A DNA stretch of 53,930 nucleotides from NCBI GenBank assembly GCA_937958015.1, contig CALGOA010000178.1, positions 1-53,930 of the forward strand. Reading direction: 5' to 3'. The stretch comes from an uncultured Acidimicrobiales bacterium (lineage in GTDB: Bacteria; Actinomycetota; Acidimicrobiia; Acidimicrobiales; SZUA-35). The notes under the pieces are model-generated. The model saw nothing but the letters and a program-made list of their open reading frames with translations. It was not told the origin of the DNA and did not search any database. Made by a program: the position numbers and the translations under genes. Each line of letters begins with the position of its first letter. Position 1 is the first letter of the stretch. This document shows, piece after piece, positions 41,253 to 49,855 of the stretch.

Positions 41253-42352
41253 CGACGCCGCTTGTCGATGGCGACGGTGCCGGGGTCACCCTCAGCTCGG
41301 GGCAGTACATCGCCGCGATCCTGTTACGAGATTCGTGTATCTGTTCGGACTGCCGGCGCCCTGCGACGAATGAGCGTTTGCTCGACTCGGCCTCGATCGA
41401 CCCGGATCTCCGAATCGCCGAGGTTGTAGACGTCGCTGGTCAACGGATCACGGTTCTGTTCTCCGACGGACACCGGGGCCACCACGACCTCGATCTGATC
41501 CCAGACGATCTACGAGCGGCGGAACTCTATCCGATGATGGGATACCGGCCGTGGCGCGGCCTGGACGACGACGACTTTGAATTTCGATTCGACACGCTCA
41601 CGGGCACTACGGCGAATCCCGACGAGCAGTATCGGTGGTTGGACGGCCTGGTGAAGTACGGGGTTTCGATCGTGCACGGAGTGCCGCCGACCGGCGCTGG
41701 TCTCGCCGAGCTGGTCCAATCGGTAGGGCCGATACAGGCCACGAACTACGGCGTGATCTGGGATATCGAGGCGACGATCGCTCCGGTCGCTGAAGTTGAA
41801 AGTGAACACCAGCTGCGGGTGCACACCGACCTGCCCTACCGATCGGCCGTGCCCGGGGTGCAGTTTCTCCTGGCGGCGGTGACCGACGTCGACGGCGGTG
41901 CCTCCACGGTGGTGGACGGGTTCCTCGCTGCCGAGGCCCTGCGGAGAAGTGACCCCGAGGCTTGGCGGCTGCTGACCGAGGTGGAATGGACCTACCCGTT
42001 CGTTCGCGAGCTGGTCGAGTTCCGGGGCCAGAGCCCAATCATTTCGATGACCTCCGGGGGTGGATATTCGCAGGTGCGCTGGGCTCCCGATCTTCGGGGC
42101 GTGCCGCTGCTTGATGACCAGCCGGCCGGCGAGGTGTACGCAGCCCTGCGCTCATTCGACGAACTTGTCAACGACCCATCCCGTCTCAAGACGATCCGGC
42201 TGGATCCCGGGGATGCTCTCGTGATCGACAATCATCGGATCCTGCACGGCAGAACCGCGTTCGAACTCGGTTCATCCGGACGTCGCCATCTGCTCGGGTG
42301 TTACGCGGACATGGCGGATGTCCGCAGTCGATTGGCTGTCCTCTCGAGGTAG
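41249..42352 (+). CDS. Gamma-butyrobetaine hydroxylase-like Fe(II)/2-oxoglutarate dioxygenase
   Basis: A 367-residue TauD-superfamily oxygenase. An N-terminal zinc-binding DUF971 domain has LRDSCICSDCRRP with three Cys and a later His (SDGHRGHHDL), as in gamma-butyrobetaine and trimethyllysine hydroxylases. The catalytic domain has HTDLPY (HxD, near residue 190), the distal His in HGRTAF near 335 and RHLLGCYADMADVRSRL, the family C-terminus. It would hydroxylate a betaine or amino acid at the expense of oxygen and 2-oxoglutarate. ATG overlaps the previous stop (ATGA), closing the three-gene operon. Carnitine biosynthesis is one option; a tailored amino-acid pathway is another. Confidence 0.88.
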   Translation: MTTPLVDGDGAGVTLSSGQYIAAILLRDSCICSDCRRPATNERLLDSASIDPDLRIAEVVDVAGQRITVLFSDGHRGHHDLDLIPDDLRAAELYPMMGYRPWRGLDDDDFEFRFDTLTGTTANPDEQYRWLDGLVKYGVSIVHGVPPTGAGLAELVQSVGPIQATNYGVIWDIEATIAPVAEVESEHQLRVHTDLPYRSAVPGVQFLLAAVTDVDGGASTVVDGFLAAEALRRSDPEAWRLLTEVEWTYPFVRELVEFRGQSPIISMTSGGGYSQVRWAPDLRGVPLLDDQPAGEVYAALRSFDELVNDPSRLKTIRLDPGDALVIDNHRILHGRTAFELGSSGRRHLLGCYADMADVRSRLAVLSR

Positions 42353-42386
42353 GAATCAAACCGTCGAACGCCGGGTTGCACCGGGA

Positions 42387-42788
42387 GTGAACGCAGACGC
42401 AGGACTCATCAGGACTACCGGCACCGGCACGATCGGCGAAGCAGCCGATCGGCTCGTGGCCGCAATCGAAGCCAACGAAAAACTGAAGCTGGTGGCTCGG
42501 GTGGAGCACTCAGCCGCCGGAGCCAACGCCGGTCTGGACCTTGCGCCAACCGTGCTCGTCATGTTCGGCAACCCGGCACTCGGGACTCCGTTGATGCAGG
42601 CGGCCCCCACCGCCGGAATCGATCTCCCGCAGAAGATTCTGATCACCGAGCTCGATGGCGAGCTGGTGACCTTCCACAACGACCCCGCCTACCTCGCCGA
42701 GCGCCACGGCGTTCCCTCCGAGGCTCCGCAACTGTCGATCGTGGCCGGAGCGCTTCAGAACCTCGCCAATGTTGCGGCCGGTGTCTAG
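42387..42788 (+). CDS. DUF302 family protein
   Basis: A 133-residue single DUF302 domain, a small alpha/beta fold of unknown function. Conserved features include TIGEAADRLVAAIEANEKLKLVARVEHSAAG, VLVMFGNPALGTPLM and LPQKILITE. The start is uncertain: GTG at 42387 gives a typical length, while ATG at 42318 adds 23 residues overlapping the previous gene. Its last 4 bases overlap the convergent beta-lactamase-family gene. Function unknown. Confidence 0.85.
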   Translation: MNADAGLIRTTGTGTIGEAADRLVAAIEANEKLKLVARVEHSAAGANAGLDLAPTVLVMFGNPALGTPLMQAAPTAGIDLPQKILITELDGELVTFHNDPAYLAERHGVPSEAPQLSIVAGALQNLANVAAGV

Positions 42789-43798
42789 CCGCCGAGGTAC
42801 CCATCGATGATGCGGACCAGCGGCCACACACCCGAGGAGTCGTTCGCCAGCAGGCAGTAAGAGAGCGATCCATCGGGGTGTGAACCGGAACGCATCGACA
42901 CCCCCGCATCCATCCCTTCCAACTGCACCATTTGCCGGTCGGGACCGATCCAGAATCCAAGTCCATAGCCGTGTTTGGCACCCTCGTTGTGAATCGACGT
43001 CATTCGGGCCACCAGCTCCGGGCAGACGATGCGCCCGTCGAAGAGGGCAGACCAGAATCGGTGCATGTCGGCGGCGGTCGTGTAAGCGCCGCCATCGCCG
43101 GTGCCAATGACCGGTAGATGAAGAACGTTGCTGCGGCCATCGCGGAGGTAACCGCGTGCGGTGTTGGTCGGCAGTCGATCGCTACGAACGAACTCCGTCG
43201 CCTCAAGCCCAGCGGGCTCAAAGACGCGGCGGCGTACCTCGTCGTGATAGTTGCCCTCCCCGGCGCCTTCGATGGCCAGCGCCAGCATCACGTATCCGCC
43301 GTTGTTGTAGACGAATTCCTCGCCCGGATCGTTCACCTGGGCGGGCTCGGTCAGCATGGGCAGATAATCGGTTGGGCCAAGCAGTCGGTGAATTCCCACG
43401 CTCATCACGTAGTCGTCGATGTCACCGAGTTGTTCCTCGTCGAGGTAGTCACCAGCTCCGGAGGTGTGGCTCAGCAGATGCTCGATCGTGACGTCCGGGT
43501 GAACGTTGGGCAGCTGCGTCCCGACAACTTCGCGGAGTCGAGTGTCGAAGTTGAGTAGACCCTCCTCGATCATCGAGACCATCGCCAGTGCGGTGAATCC
43601 CTTCGTTGCACTTGCCGTGGCCATCAACGAATCGATCGCGATCCTGCGTCCCTCCGCCCGGTCGGCCAACCCGGTCGCCGAATTCAGCAGCGGCACACCG
43701 TGACGATGGACGGTGGCCACGCCGGAGAACCTGTTGGCGTCGATGGCCATCCTGAGTTCCGCGACGAGCTCATCAGGACTCATTCGTGTTCCCGCCAT
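42785..43798 (-). CDS. Serine beta-lactamase/class C-like hydrolase (esterase EstB-type)
   Basis: A 337-residue protein of the beta-lactamase / DD-peptidase superfamily. The nucleophile motif is S-A-T-K in ATASATKGFTALA near residue 62, and Y-N-N in VYNNGGYVML near residue 165. No secretion signal is visible, so it is more likely a cytoplasmic esterase than a lactam-resistance enzyme. GGTGA lies before the ATG at 43798; ATG at 43783 is possible. It stands alone, convergent to the DUF302 gene. The 97 bases upstream to the transporter operon hold nothing else I can identify. Confidence 0.87.
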   Translation of the reverse strand: MAGTRMSPDELVAELRMAIDANRFSGVATVHRHGVPLLNSATGLADRAEGRRIAIDSLMATASATKGFTALAMVSMIEEGLLNFDTRLREVVGTQLPNVHPDVTIEHLLSHTSGAGDYLDEEQLGDIDDYVMSVGIHRLLGPTDYLPMLTEPAQVNDPGEEFVYNNGGYVMLALAIEGAGEGNYHDEVRRRVFEPAGLEATEFVRSDRLPTNTARGYLRDGRSNVLHLPVIGTGDGGAYTTAADMHRFWSALFDGRIVCPELVARMTSIHNEGAKHGYGLGFWIGPDRQMVQLEGMDAGVSMRSGSHPDGSLSYCLLANDSSGVWPLVRIIDGYLGG

Positions 43799-43895
43799 CG
43801 ATCACCATTCGCCAAGTTTGACACCTACGATCAACACCGGCCGAGGAATTGGGGTTGCCAGCGGGCGGTCGCGTCACGCTGTGAGGATCACGCGA

Positions 43896-44654
43896 CTACG
43901 TGGCGGGCCCGGCAACCACCGGGCTGAACCCGTAGGGCAACTCCAGCCGGTGTTGGGCCAGAAGTTGGGTGTCGCTCAGAAGCTCCTCGGTTGGACCGTC
44001 AGCGACGACCCTGCCTCCGCTGATAATCACCGAACGGGGACACAGTTCCAGGGCGAGCGGTAGGTCGTGAGTGATGATCAACTGCGTGAGCGGCAGCGAC
44101 TTCAGGAGGTTGGTGAGTTCGCGTCGTCCGGCCGGATCCAATCCGGAGGTTGGTTCGTCCAGGACCAACAGGTCGGGATGCATCGCTAGAACCGTCGCAA
44201 TAGCGACCCGGCGTTTCTCCCCGCCACTGAGGTGATGGGGCGTACGTTCGGCGAAGTCCGACGCATCGACCGCGGCCAGCGCTTCAGCAACCCGCTCGGC
44301 CTGCTGAGCCTTGTCGAGGCCAAGGTTGGCCGGTCCAAAGGCCACGTCTTCCCGCACGCTGGGCATGAACAGCTGGTCATCGGCGTTCTGAAAGACCATG
44401 CCAACCCGGCGTCGGATTTCGCCCAGGTTTTCCTCGTTCAGCGGGATGTCGTTGACATTGATCGAGCCACGTTGAAGTTCAAGTACGCCGTTCAGGTGCA
44501 GGGCGAAGGTTGTCTTGCCCGCTCCGTTCGGGCCCAGCAGGGCTACCCGTTCTCCCGAGTGGACCGACAACGAAAGCCCGTCCAGGACCTCGTGACCGTT
44601 CGGGTAGGCGAAGGAAAGATCGGTGACGGTGAGGGAGTTCGCGGTGCTGTGCAT
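43896..44654 (-). CDS. cbiO: ECF transporter ATPase for nickel/cobalt (CbiO-like)
   Basis: A 252-residue ABC ATPase. Walker A is GPNGAGKTT near residue 40, the Q-loop is MVFQNADDQLF, the signature is LSGGEKRRVAIA near 140, and Walker B is LLVLDEPTSGLDP. QNADDQLF is typical of CbiO/EcfA. It powers uptake of a metal through CbiM and CbiQ. ATG at 44654 is 8 bases past the CbiQ stop; the longer upstream frame is a shadow of cbiQ. It is the last gene of a three-gene operon. Confidence 0.94.
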   Translation of the reverse strand: MHSTANSLTVTDLSFAYPNGHEVLDGLSLSVHSGERVALLGPNGAGKTTFALHLNGVLELQRGSINVNDIPLNEENLGEIRRRVGMVFQNADDQLFMPSVREDVAFGPANLGLDKAQQAERVAEALAAVDASDFAERTPHHLSGGEKRRVAIATVLAMHPDLLVLDEPTSGLDPAGRRELTNLLKSLPLTQLIITHDLPLALELCPRSVIISGGRVVADGPTEELLSDTQLLAQHRLELPYGFSPVVAGPAT

Positions 44655-44662
44655 GGGCCGTC

Positions 44663-45424
44663 CTACAGGATGATGAGGGCGACGAGCGCCAGAGAGATCG
44701 AGACGACCGGAGGCGTCAGGCTGCGGGCCCAGTCGGTCGGGGAGGCGGGTTCGTGTTCCATCTGCGGCATGGTGCCGCTGAAGCCGCGGGCCAACATGGC
44801 GCTGTGCACCCGTTCGCCCCGTTCGTAGGACCGAACGAACATCGCTCCGGCGGCCGAAGCGATCGGTTTGGCCTGCCACAGCCACCGGGGATCGTGACCC
44901 CGAGCGGTCATGGCCACTCGCATACGCCCCATCTCTTCAACGATGAGGTCGAGATACCGGAACATGAAGGCAACGATCGAGACCACGATCGGGGGCATGC
45001 GTAACCGGCCCAGTCCCCGGACGACCTCGGAGATGGGTGTGGTCCCCGCCAGAATCAGACTGGCTCCGGTACCGAGCACACTCTTGGCGATCACGTTCCA
45101 GCTGGCCCAAAGGCCCTCGGTTGAAAGACTGAGGCCGAACAGGTCGGTCTTGTCGCCACCTGCGATGAACGGAATGAACACCGCAAAAGCGACGAACGGC
45201 AGCACCGCGGCGAACCGGGTGAGCGCCTGACGGGGTCGATAGCCAGCGATCGCCAGCAGGCTGAGGACCACAACCGCATCGATAGCGAACGCCCACACGG
45301 CACGCCGGGGAGTGAGGGCAACGCCAACGGCGAACAGGAAGGTGCCCACGATCTTCGCTTCGGGCGCGATTCGGTGAAGGGGCGAATCGGTGTGAAGCAG
45401 GAGATGTCGATGGGCGCCGGCCAT
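44663..45424 (-). CDS. cbiQ: ECF transporter transmembrane component (CbiQ-like)
   Basis: A 253-residue EcfT-type membrane protein with about five helices. The first conserved segment HTDSPLHRIAPEAKIV near residue 11 and the coupling motif MTARGHDPRW (A-R-G) near residue 173 followed by HSAMLARGFSG (second A-R-G) near 210 are diagnostic; they dock onto the ATPases. It bridges CbiM and CbiO in the cytoplasmic membrane. It sits 3 bases after the CbiM stop. Only one ATPase gene is present, as is usual for the metal-type systems. Confidence 0.93.
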   Translation of the reverse strand: MAGAHRHLLLHTDSPLHRIAPEAKIVGTFLFAVGVALTPRRAVWAFAIDAVVVLSLLAIAGYRPRQALTRFAAVLPFVAFAVFIPFIAGGDKTDLFGLSLSTEGLWASWNVIAKSVLGTGASLILAGTTPISEVVRGLGRLRMPPIVVSIVAFMFRYLDLIVEEMGRMRVAMTARGHDPRWLWQAKPIASAAGAMFVRSYERGERVHSAMLARGFSGTMPQMEHEPASPTDWARSLTPPVVSISLALVALIIL

Positions 45425-45427
45425 CGA

Positions 45428-46435
45428 CTAGACCGTGGCTGTCTCTCGGGATTCGCTTCGGCGTCGCGGTCCCATCGTGAGGAACAGTCCGTAGCCGACG
45501 GCCAGTGATATCGCTCCACCCGAGAAGCCGGCGATGGCGAGGCTTACCGATTCGTTGGCAACGCCGGTGGTGGCGTAGTCGGCGAAGATGCTGCTGTCGA
45601 GAGCGTGGTCGGTGGCCTGGTCGGCGAAGCCGGTGTCCTCGGCGACGGTCTCGAGGCCGTCGGGGGAGTCCACGGCGAACTGGCTTACGACGGTGGCCAT
45701 CACCACGGCGGCGAGGATTCCACCCGCCACGAAGGTTCGCATCGGAACCGGGGTCCGGTCGGCGAAGGTGGAGCGTTTCAGATCGCGCACTCCGTAGACG
45801 AGGTCGGGTCGGCTGGCCAGGACGGCGCCGATCGCCAAGGCGCTGATGAGCCCCTCTCCCACACCGATCAGGAGATGCACTCCGACCATGGCGGTGAAGA
45901 CGTTGTCGAAGTCGATCGGAGCGGTGGCACCGAACAGCCACTCGACGCTGAATGCCATCGCTGAGAGCACCACCGAGGCCGCCGCGGCCAGCCCGGCGGC
46001 GCCGACGATGCCGCCTGCGTTTCGGGGCATCAACTTACGGGCCAGCAAGAAGACGGCGTACCCACCGAAGGAGGTCACGATCGCCATGTTCAGCACGTTG
46101 TAGCCGAGAGCGCTGAGGCCGCCGTCGGCGAACAGCAGCGCCTGCACGACCACCACGATGGTGACGACCAGTGCACCGGTGGCCGGTCCCAGCAGGATGG
46201 CCGCGAGGGCTCCGCCGAGAAGGTGGCCGGTGGTGCCCGATGCGACGGGAAAGTTGAACATCTGGGCCGCAAAGATGAAAGCGGCCGCGATTCCGGCCAG
46301 GGGAACCTGCTTGTCCTTCAGTTCACGACCGCTCTGGCGTAACGCAGCGCCCACGATGACGACGCTGATAAACGCCGTGGCGAAGGCAACGGGGGCAGAA
46401 AGAAAACCGTCGGGAGCATGTAGCGCGAGGAGCAT
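45428..46435 (-). CDS. cbiM: Nickel/cobalt ECF substrate-binding protein (CbiM with C-terminal PDGLE/CbiN-like domain)
   Basis: A 335-residue fused S-component. Residues 6-220 are CbiM/NikM (HAPDGFLSAP, then PVASGTTGHLLGGALAAILLGP with metal-binding His, and VGVHLLIGVGEGLISA). Residues 240-330 are a CbiN/NikN-like PDGLE domain (SPDGLETVAEDTGFAD). In characterised CbiM/NikM the protein starts M-H and His2 binds the metal; here the only good start, ATG at 46435 with AGGAGG upstream, gives MLLALH, putting His at position 6. A Nur-type palindrome precedes the operon, so nickel is the more likely metal. Cobalt cannot be excluded. Confidence 0.92.
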   Translation of the reverse strand: MLLALHAPDGFLSAPVAFATAFISVVIVGAALRQSGRELKDKQVPLAGIAAAFIFAAQMFNFPVASGTTGHLLGGALAAILLGPATGALVVTIVVVVQALLFADGGLSALGYNVLNMAIVTSFGGYAVFLLARKLMPRNAGGIVGAAGLAAAASVVLSAMAFSVEWLFGATAPIDFDNVFTAMVGVHLLIGVGEGLISALAIGAVLASRPDLVYGVRDLKRSTFADRTPVPMRTFVAGGILAAVVMATVVSQFAVDSPDGLETVAEDTGFADQATDHALDSSIFADYATTGVANESVSLAIAGFSGGAISLAVGYGLFLTMGPRRRSESRETATV

Positions 46436-46498
46436 GAAGCCCTCCTGAGGAGCTTGTACCGCACCGCGGGGTGTGCGGCTGGGCGGGGGGAGGATTCG

Positions 46499-46539
46499 AC
46501 CCTACGAGGGGCGCAGTCGTTTTTGCAAACCGTTCGCAA
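46499..46539 (-). promoter_or_regulatory. Nur-type palindrome and promoter upstream of cbiMQO
   Basis: Plus-strand TTGCAA-ACCGT-TCGCAA (46523-46539, within TTTTTGC-N9-GCAAAAA) matches the streptomycete Nur box pattern tTGCaa-N5-ttGCAA at all but one position. On the minus strand its TTGCAA forms a good -35, with TAGGGT (46504-46499) as the -10 at an 18-base spacing. The box therefore covers the promoter, consistent with nickel repression. No B12 riboswitch motif was seen in the leader. Confidence 0.65.
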
Positions 46540-46614
46540 AAAGGCCCCCGGACGGGGACGCGTGTGGTTGGGTGAGAGCCCACAAGTGGGCCTGCACCAT
46601 CCGATCGCAAGGGG

Positions 46615-47178
46615 TTAGGCGCCTTCGAGGCCGTGGATGATCATGGCGGCGAACGCCCGGATCTCCTTTTCACCCATCGGTTCGTTGCGGATCATCTTCC
46701 GAAAGAAGAATGGCCCTTCGACGAAATCCAGCGCCAGGTCGAGATCCAGATCCGGCCGAAGCTCGCCGCGGCCTCTGGCAAGCTCGAGCATCGTCTTTAT
46801 GGGAGTCATGCGCAGCTGCATCATCTCCTGATGCACCCGGTGCAGTTCGGGATCACTGGCCGCGGCGGCGATCACCCCCATCATGGTTCGCTGCATCGAA
46901 TGATCGTCGATGAACGGCAACACGGACTGGATGAACTCTTCGATGTCGCCCTTCAGGGAGCCGGTATTCGGGGTGGGGAACGGCGTCACCATGCAGTCGA
47001 TTGCGTTGATCAGCAGTTCATTGCCGGAGCTGAAGTGCCGGTAGATCGTGGTCTTGGCCACGCCGGATCGTTTGGCCACTGCGTCGACGGTAAAACCCTC
47101 GACGCCGTCGGTGGACAGCACTTCCTGGGCCGCGGCAAGGGCCTTTTCTCGTGCTTCTGTACTGAGGGGACGAGCCAT
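46615..47178 (-). CDS. TetR-family regulator divergent from MMPL transporter
   Basis: A 187-residue TetR repressor. The helix-turn-helix covers residues 10-56 (EKALAAAQEVLSTDGVEGFTVDAVAKRSGVAKTTIYRHFSSG). The ligand domain (residues 60-187) carries TMMGVIAAAASDPELHRVHQEM, frequent in the TetR_C-type regulators of exporters. AGGA lies 7 nt before the ATG at 47178. It diverges from the MMPL gene across a palindrome-bearing intergenic region of 217 bases, so it probably represses the exporter. Ligand unknown. Confidence 0.88.
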   Translation of the reverse strand: MARPLSTEAREKALAAAQEVLSTDGVEGFTVDAVAKRSGVAKTTIYRHFSSGNELLINAIDCMVTPFPTPNTGSLKGDIEEFIQSVLPFIDDHSMQRTMMGVIAAAASDPELHRVHQEMMQLRMTPIKTMLELARGRGELRPDLDLDLALDFVEGPFFFRKMIRNEPMGEKEIRAFAAMIIHGLEGA

Positions 47179-47252
47179 AACAGTTCCTAACCGTAGCGAT
47201 TCGACAGTGATTCCCGAACACCAGCTGTGGTATGAAGCCCAATTAAATAGCG

Positions 47253-47326
47253 GGTGTCAATGTGACGTTTGTCAATTTGCTTGCCTTTGGGGCGTGACTG
47301 GGGTTGAATTCACTACGTTGTCGTAG
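47253..47326. promoter_or_regulatory. TetR-MMPL intergenic promoter region with repeats and palindrome
   Basis: The minus strand holds two direct TTGACA copies separated by 9 bases (near 47253-47275). The plus strand has the perfect palindrome CTACG-TTGT-CGTAG (47313-47326) followed by TAATGA. The palindrome lies 70 bases before the MMPL ATG and is a candidate TetR operator. Confidence 0.5.
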
Positions 47327-47395
47327 CGTAATGAATTTCAGGACTCGCCCCGACTTCATCGCCCAGACCCACTGCCCAAGAAACGGGAGACCCGC

Positions 47396-49780
47396 ATGTA
47401 CGCAAAGATTGGACGTTGGTGTTTCAACCACCCCTGGCAAGTAATCGGGGGATGGTTATTCATTCTACTTGTGGCAGTTGGATCGATCGGGGCCATAGGT
47501 CCCTCCTACGACGGGACGTTCGAGATCCCCGAGTCCGAGTCAGCCGACGGGTTCACCATCATCGATGACAGCTTTGGGGGACTCGGATCGGGTCTCCAGG
47601 GTTCGATCGTGTTCGAGGCCGAGCAGGGGGTCACCGATCCCGAAGTGCAACAGGCGATCACGTCATACATTGACGAGATCCTGACCGAGACCGGACCGAA
47701 CGACGAGTTCGCCGGGATGCAGATTCAGTCTCCGTACGATCCCGGAAACGAAAGCCAGATCGCCATACAGGGCGAGCGGGCCGGACAGATCGCGTACGCA
47801 CGGGTGAGCCTGCCGCAAACGACCGACCAGAACGCAGCATCCGCAATGGGCGTCGAGATGCACGAGCGGATCCTCGAGGGTGAACTCAGCCAGATCGACG
47901 GGCTCCGCGTCGAAATCGGCGGTGCCGCACTGGGCGAGTTTGAACCGCCCGAGTCGGAGCTGTTGGGTCTGGCCTTCGCAGTTGTCGTGTTGATCGTCGC
48001 AATGGGATCGGTCGTAGCGATGGGTACCACCATCGGCGTCGCTGTCATCGGCGTCGGTATCGGCGGAATATCGATCGCATTGCTGTCGAACATCACTTCG
48101 GTTCCCGACTTCGCCAGCACGATCGGCCTCATGATCGGTCTGGGTGTGGGTATCGACTACGCCCTGTTCATCGTCACCCGTTACCGGGAAGCACTGCGTC
48201 AGGGATTCGACCCCGAGGGTGCAACCGCAGTTGCCATCGACACCGCAGGCCGTTCGGTCATCTTCGCCGGGGCCACCGTTGTGGTATCGCTCCTGGGTCT
48301 GCTTCTCGTAGGCCTGCCCTTTATCTCGGGCCTCGGTTATGGCGCTGCGATCACCGTTGCGGTCGTAATGGTTTCGTCGGTCTCGCTGCTGCCGGCTGCG
48401 CTCGGCCTGGTGCGGGAAAAGGTCAACGTCACCCGCTGGAGGGGAATGATCGCGGCCGGGTTCATCTCGATTGCGCTGCTCGGTCTCGGCCTCAGCATTC
48501 AGCCCTTCTTGATCGGGCTCCCGTTGGCCCTGGTGATCGCGATAGCCGGCTACCTCCCCTTCGCAGGGCCACTGAAGAAGCAACTTCCGCCCCGCAAGGA
48601 AATCGCCATTCGCGACACCGTCTGGTATCGCTGGAGCCGCCGAATTCAGGCAAACCCGTGGCAGTGGGCGATCGGGGGAACCGCTCTGTTGCTGCTCCTC
48701 GCCGTGCCGCTGCTGTCGCTCAACATGGGCTTCTCAGATGAAGGCAACTTCCCGGAGGAGACGACGACCCGTCAGGCCTACGACCTTCTCGCCGAAGGAT
48801 TCGGTCCCGGCTCCAACGGACCGTTCCTCATCGCCACCGAGGTTTCCTCGCCAGAGGACCTCGGAACACTCGCCGGACTTGTTGAAACCCTCAACGGCAC
48901 CGACGGTGTGGACTTCGCAGCCGGTCCCATCCCCAACGATCCGGCCAATCCTTCCGCCGCACTGATCCAGCTGCAGCCAACCACATCCCCGCAGGACATC
49001 GAGACCGAGGAATTGGTCAAGACCCTACGCGAGGACGTGATCCCCACGGCCGTGTCCGGATCGGAGCTGAGCCCCAAGCTCACCGGCCTCACCGCAGCCA
49101 ACATCGACTTCACCGGATTCCTCAGCGGACGGATCATCCTGTTCTTCGCAGTGGTCCTCGCCCTCAGCTTTTTCCTCCTGATGGCGGTCTTCCGCTCGAT
49201 CATGGTGCCGCTAAAGGCCGTGGTGATGAACATGCTGAGCATCGGCGCCGCCTACGGCATCGTGGTTGCGGTCTTCCAGTGGGGCTGGTTCGGCAGCGTG
49301 TTCGGCATCGAGGGTGCGCCCATCGAACCCTTCATTCCCATGATGATGTTCGCCATCGTCTTCGGTCTATCGATGGACTACGAGGTGTTCCTGCTCTCCC
49401 GGGTGAAGGAAGAGTTTGAGCGCACCGGCGATCCGGTGAACTCGGTAGCGGACGGCCTCGCCATGACCGCCCGGGTCATCACCGCCGCCGCAGCGATCAT
49501 GGTGGTCGTGTTCGGTAGCTTCATGTTCGAGGACAATCGAATCATCAAGCTGTTCGGTCTCGGACTCGCCACCGCCGTCTTCATCGACGCCACGCTGGTT
49601 CGTATGCTCCTGGTTCCCTCAACGATGCAGCTTCTCGGTGCCCGCAACTGGTGGCTGCCGGGGTGGCTCGATCGGATCCTCCCCAACCTCAACGTTGAAG
49701 GTGAACATCACGAGCCCCCGACGCCCAGCACCGACGAGGACCCGACGGCCGACCCCGACCGGCACGCGGCCCTCGTCTAA
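47396..49780 (+). CDS. MMPL-family transporter
   Basis: A 794-residue RND/MMPL transporter with two repeats. The motif GLGVGIDYALFIVTRYRE (near residue 250) and its counterpart FGLSMDYEVFLLSRVKEE (near 657) carry the Asp-Tyr pairs used for proton coupling. About 12 membrane helices surround two large extracytoplasmic loops (residues 40-190 and 440-570). In mycobacteria such proteins export lipids and glycolipids. GGGAGA lies about 5 nt before the ATG at 47396. It is controlled presumably by the divergent TetR. A large hairpin follows the stop. Confidence 0.93.
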   Translation: MYAKIGRWCFNHPWQVIGGWLFILLVAVGSIGAIGPSYDGTFEIPESESADGFTIIDDSFGGLGSGLQGSIVFEAEQGVTDPEVQQAITSYIDEILTETGPNDEFAGMQIQSPYDPGNESQIAIQGERAGQIAYARVSLPQTTDQNAASAMGVEMHERILEGELSQIDGLRVEIGGAALGEFEPPESELLGLAFAVVVLIVAMGSVVAMGTTIGVAVIGVGIGGISIALLSNITSVPDFASTIGLMIGLGVGIDYALFIVTRYREALRQGFDPEGATAVAIDTAGRSVIFAGATVVVSLLGLLLVGLPFISGLGYGAAITVAVVMVSSVSLLPAALGLVREKVNVTRWRGMIAAGFISIALLGLGLSIQPFLIGLPLALVIAIAGYLPFAGPLKKQLPPRKEIAIRDTVWYRWSRRIQANPWQWAIGGTALLLLLAVPLLSLNMGFSDEGNFPEETTTRQAYDLLAEGFGPGSNGPFLIATEVSSPEDLGTLAGLVETLNGTDGVDFAAGPIPNDPANPSAALIQLQPTTSPQDIETEELVKTLREDVIPTAVSGSELSPKLTGLTAANIDFTGFLSGRIILFFAVVLALSFFLLMAVFRSIMVPLKAVVMNMLSIGAAYGIVVAVFQWGWFGSVFGIEGAPIEPFIPMMMFAIVFGLSMDYEVFLLSRVKEEFERTGDPVNSVADGLAMTARVITAAAAIMVVVFGSFMFEDNRIIKLFGLGLATAVFIDATLVRMLLVPSTMQLLGARNWWLPGWLDRILPNLNVEGEHHEPPTPSTDEDPTADPDRHAALV

Positions 49781-49806
49781 ACCCGCCTCAACTCCTCCCC
49801 GTCCCG

Positions 49807-49855
49807 GCCGAACCTCCCCGAACCGCTCGAATCGAGCACCTCGGGGAGGTTCGGC
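49807..49855. terminator. Large nested hairpin after the MMPL gene
   Basis: A 15-base perfect stem, GCCGAACCTCCCCGA pairing with TCGGGGAGGTTCGGC (49807-49821 and 49841-49855), encloses a second hairpin, GCTCG-AAT-CGAGC (49825-49837). It probably terminates MMPL transcription; no T-run follows, so a different role such as protein binding is possible. Confidence 0.6.

Noticed and set aside
46436-46614. Possible cobalamin riboswitch upstream of cbiM
   Set aside because: I looked for the B12-box-like core (GCCACTG type) and saw none; the Nur-like palindrome explains the leader better.
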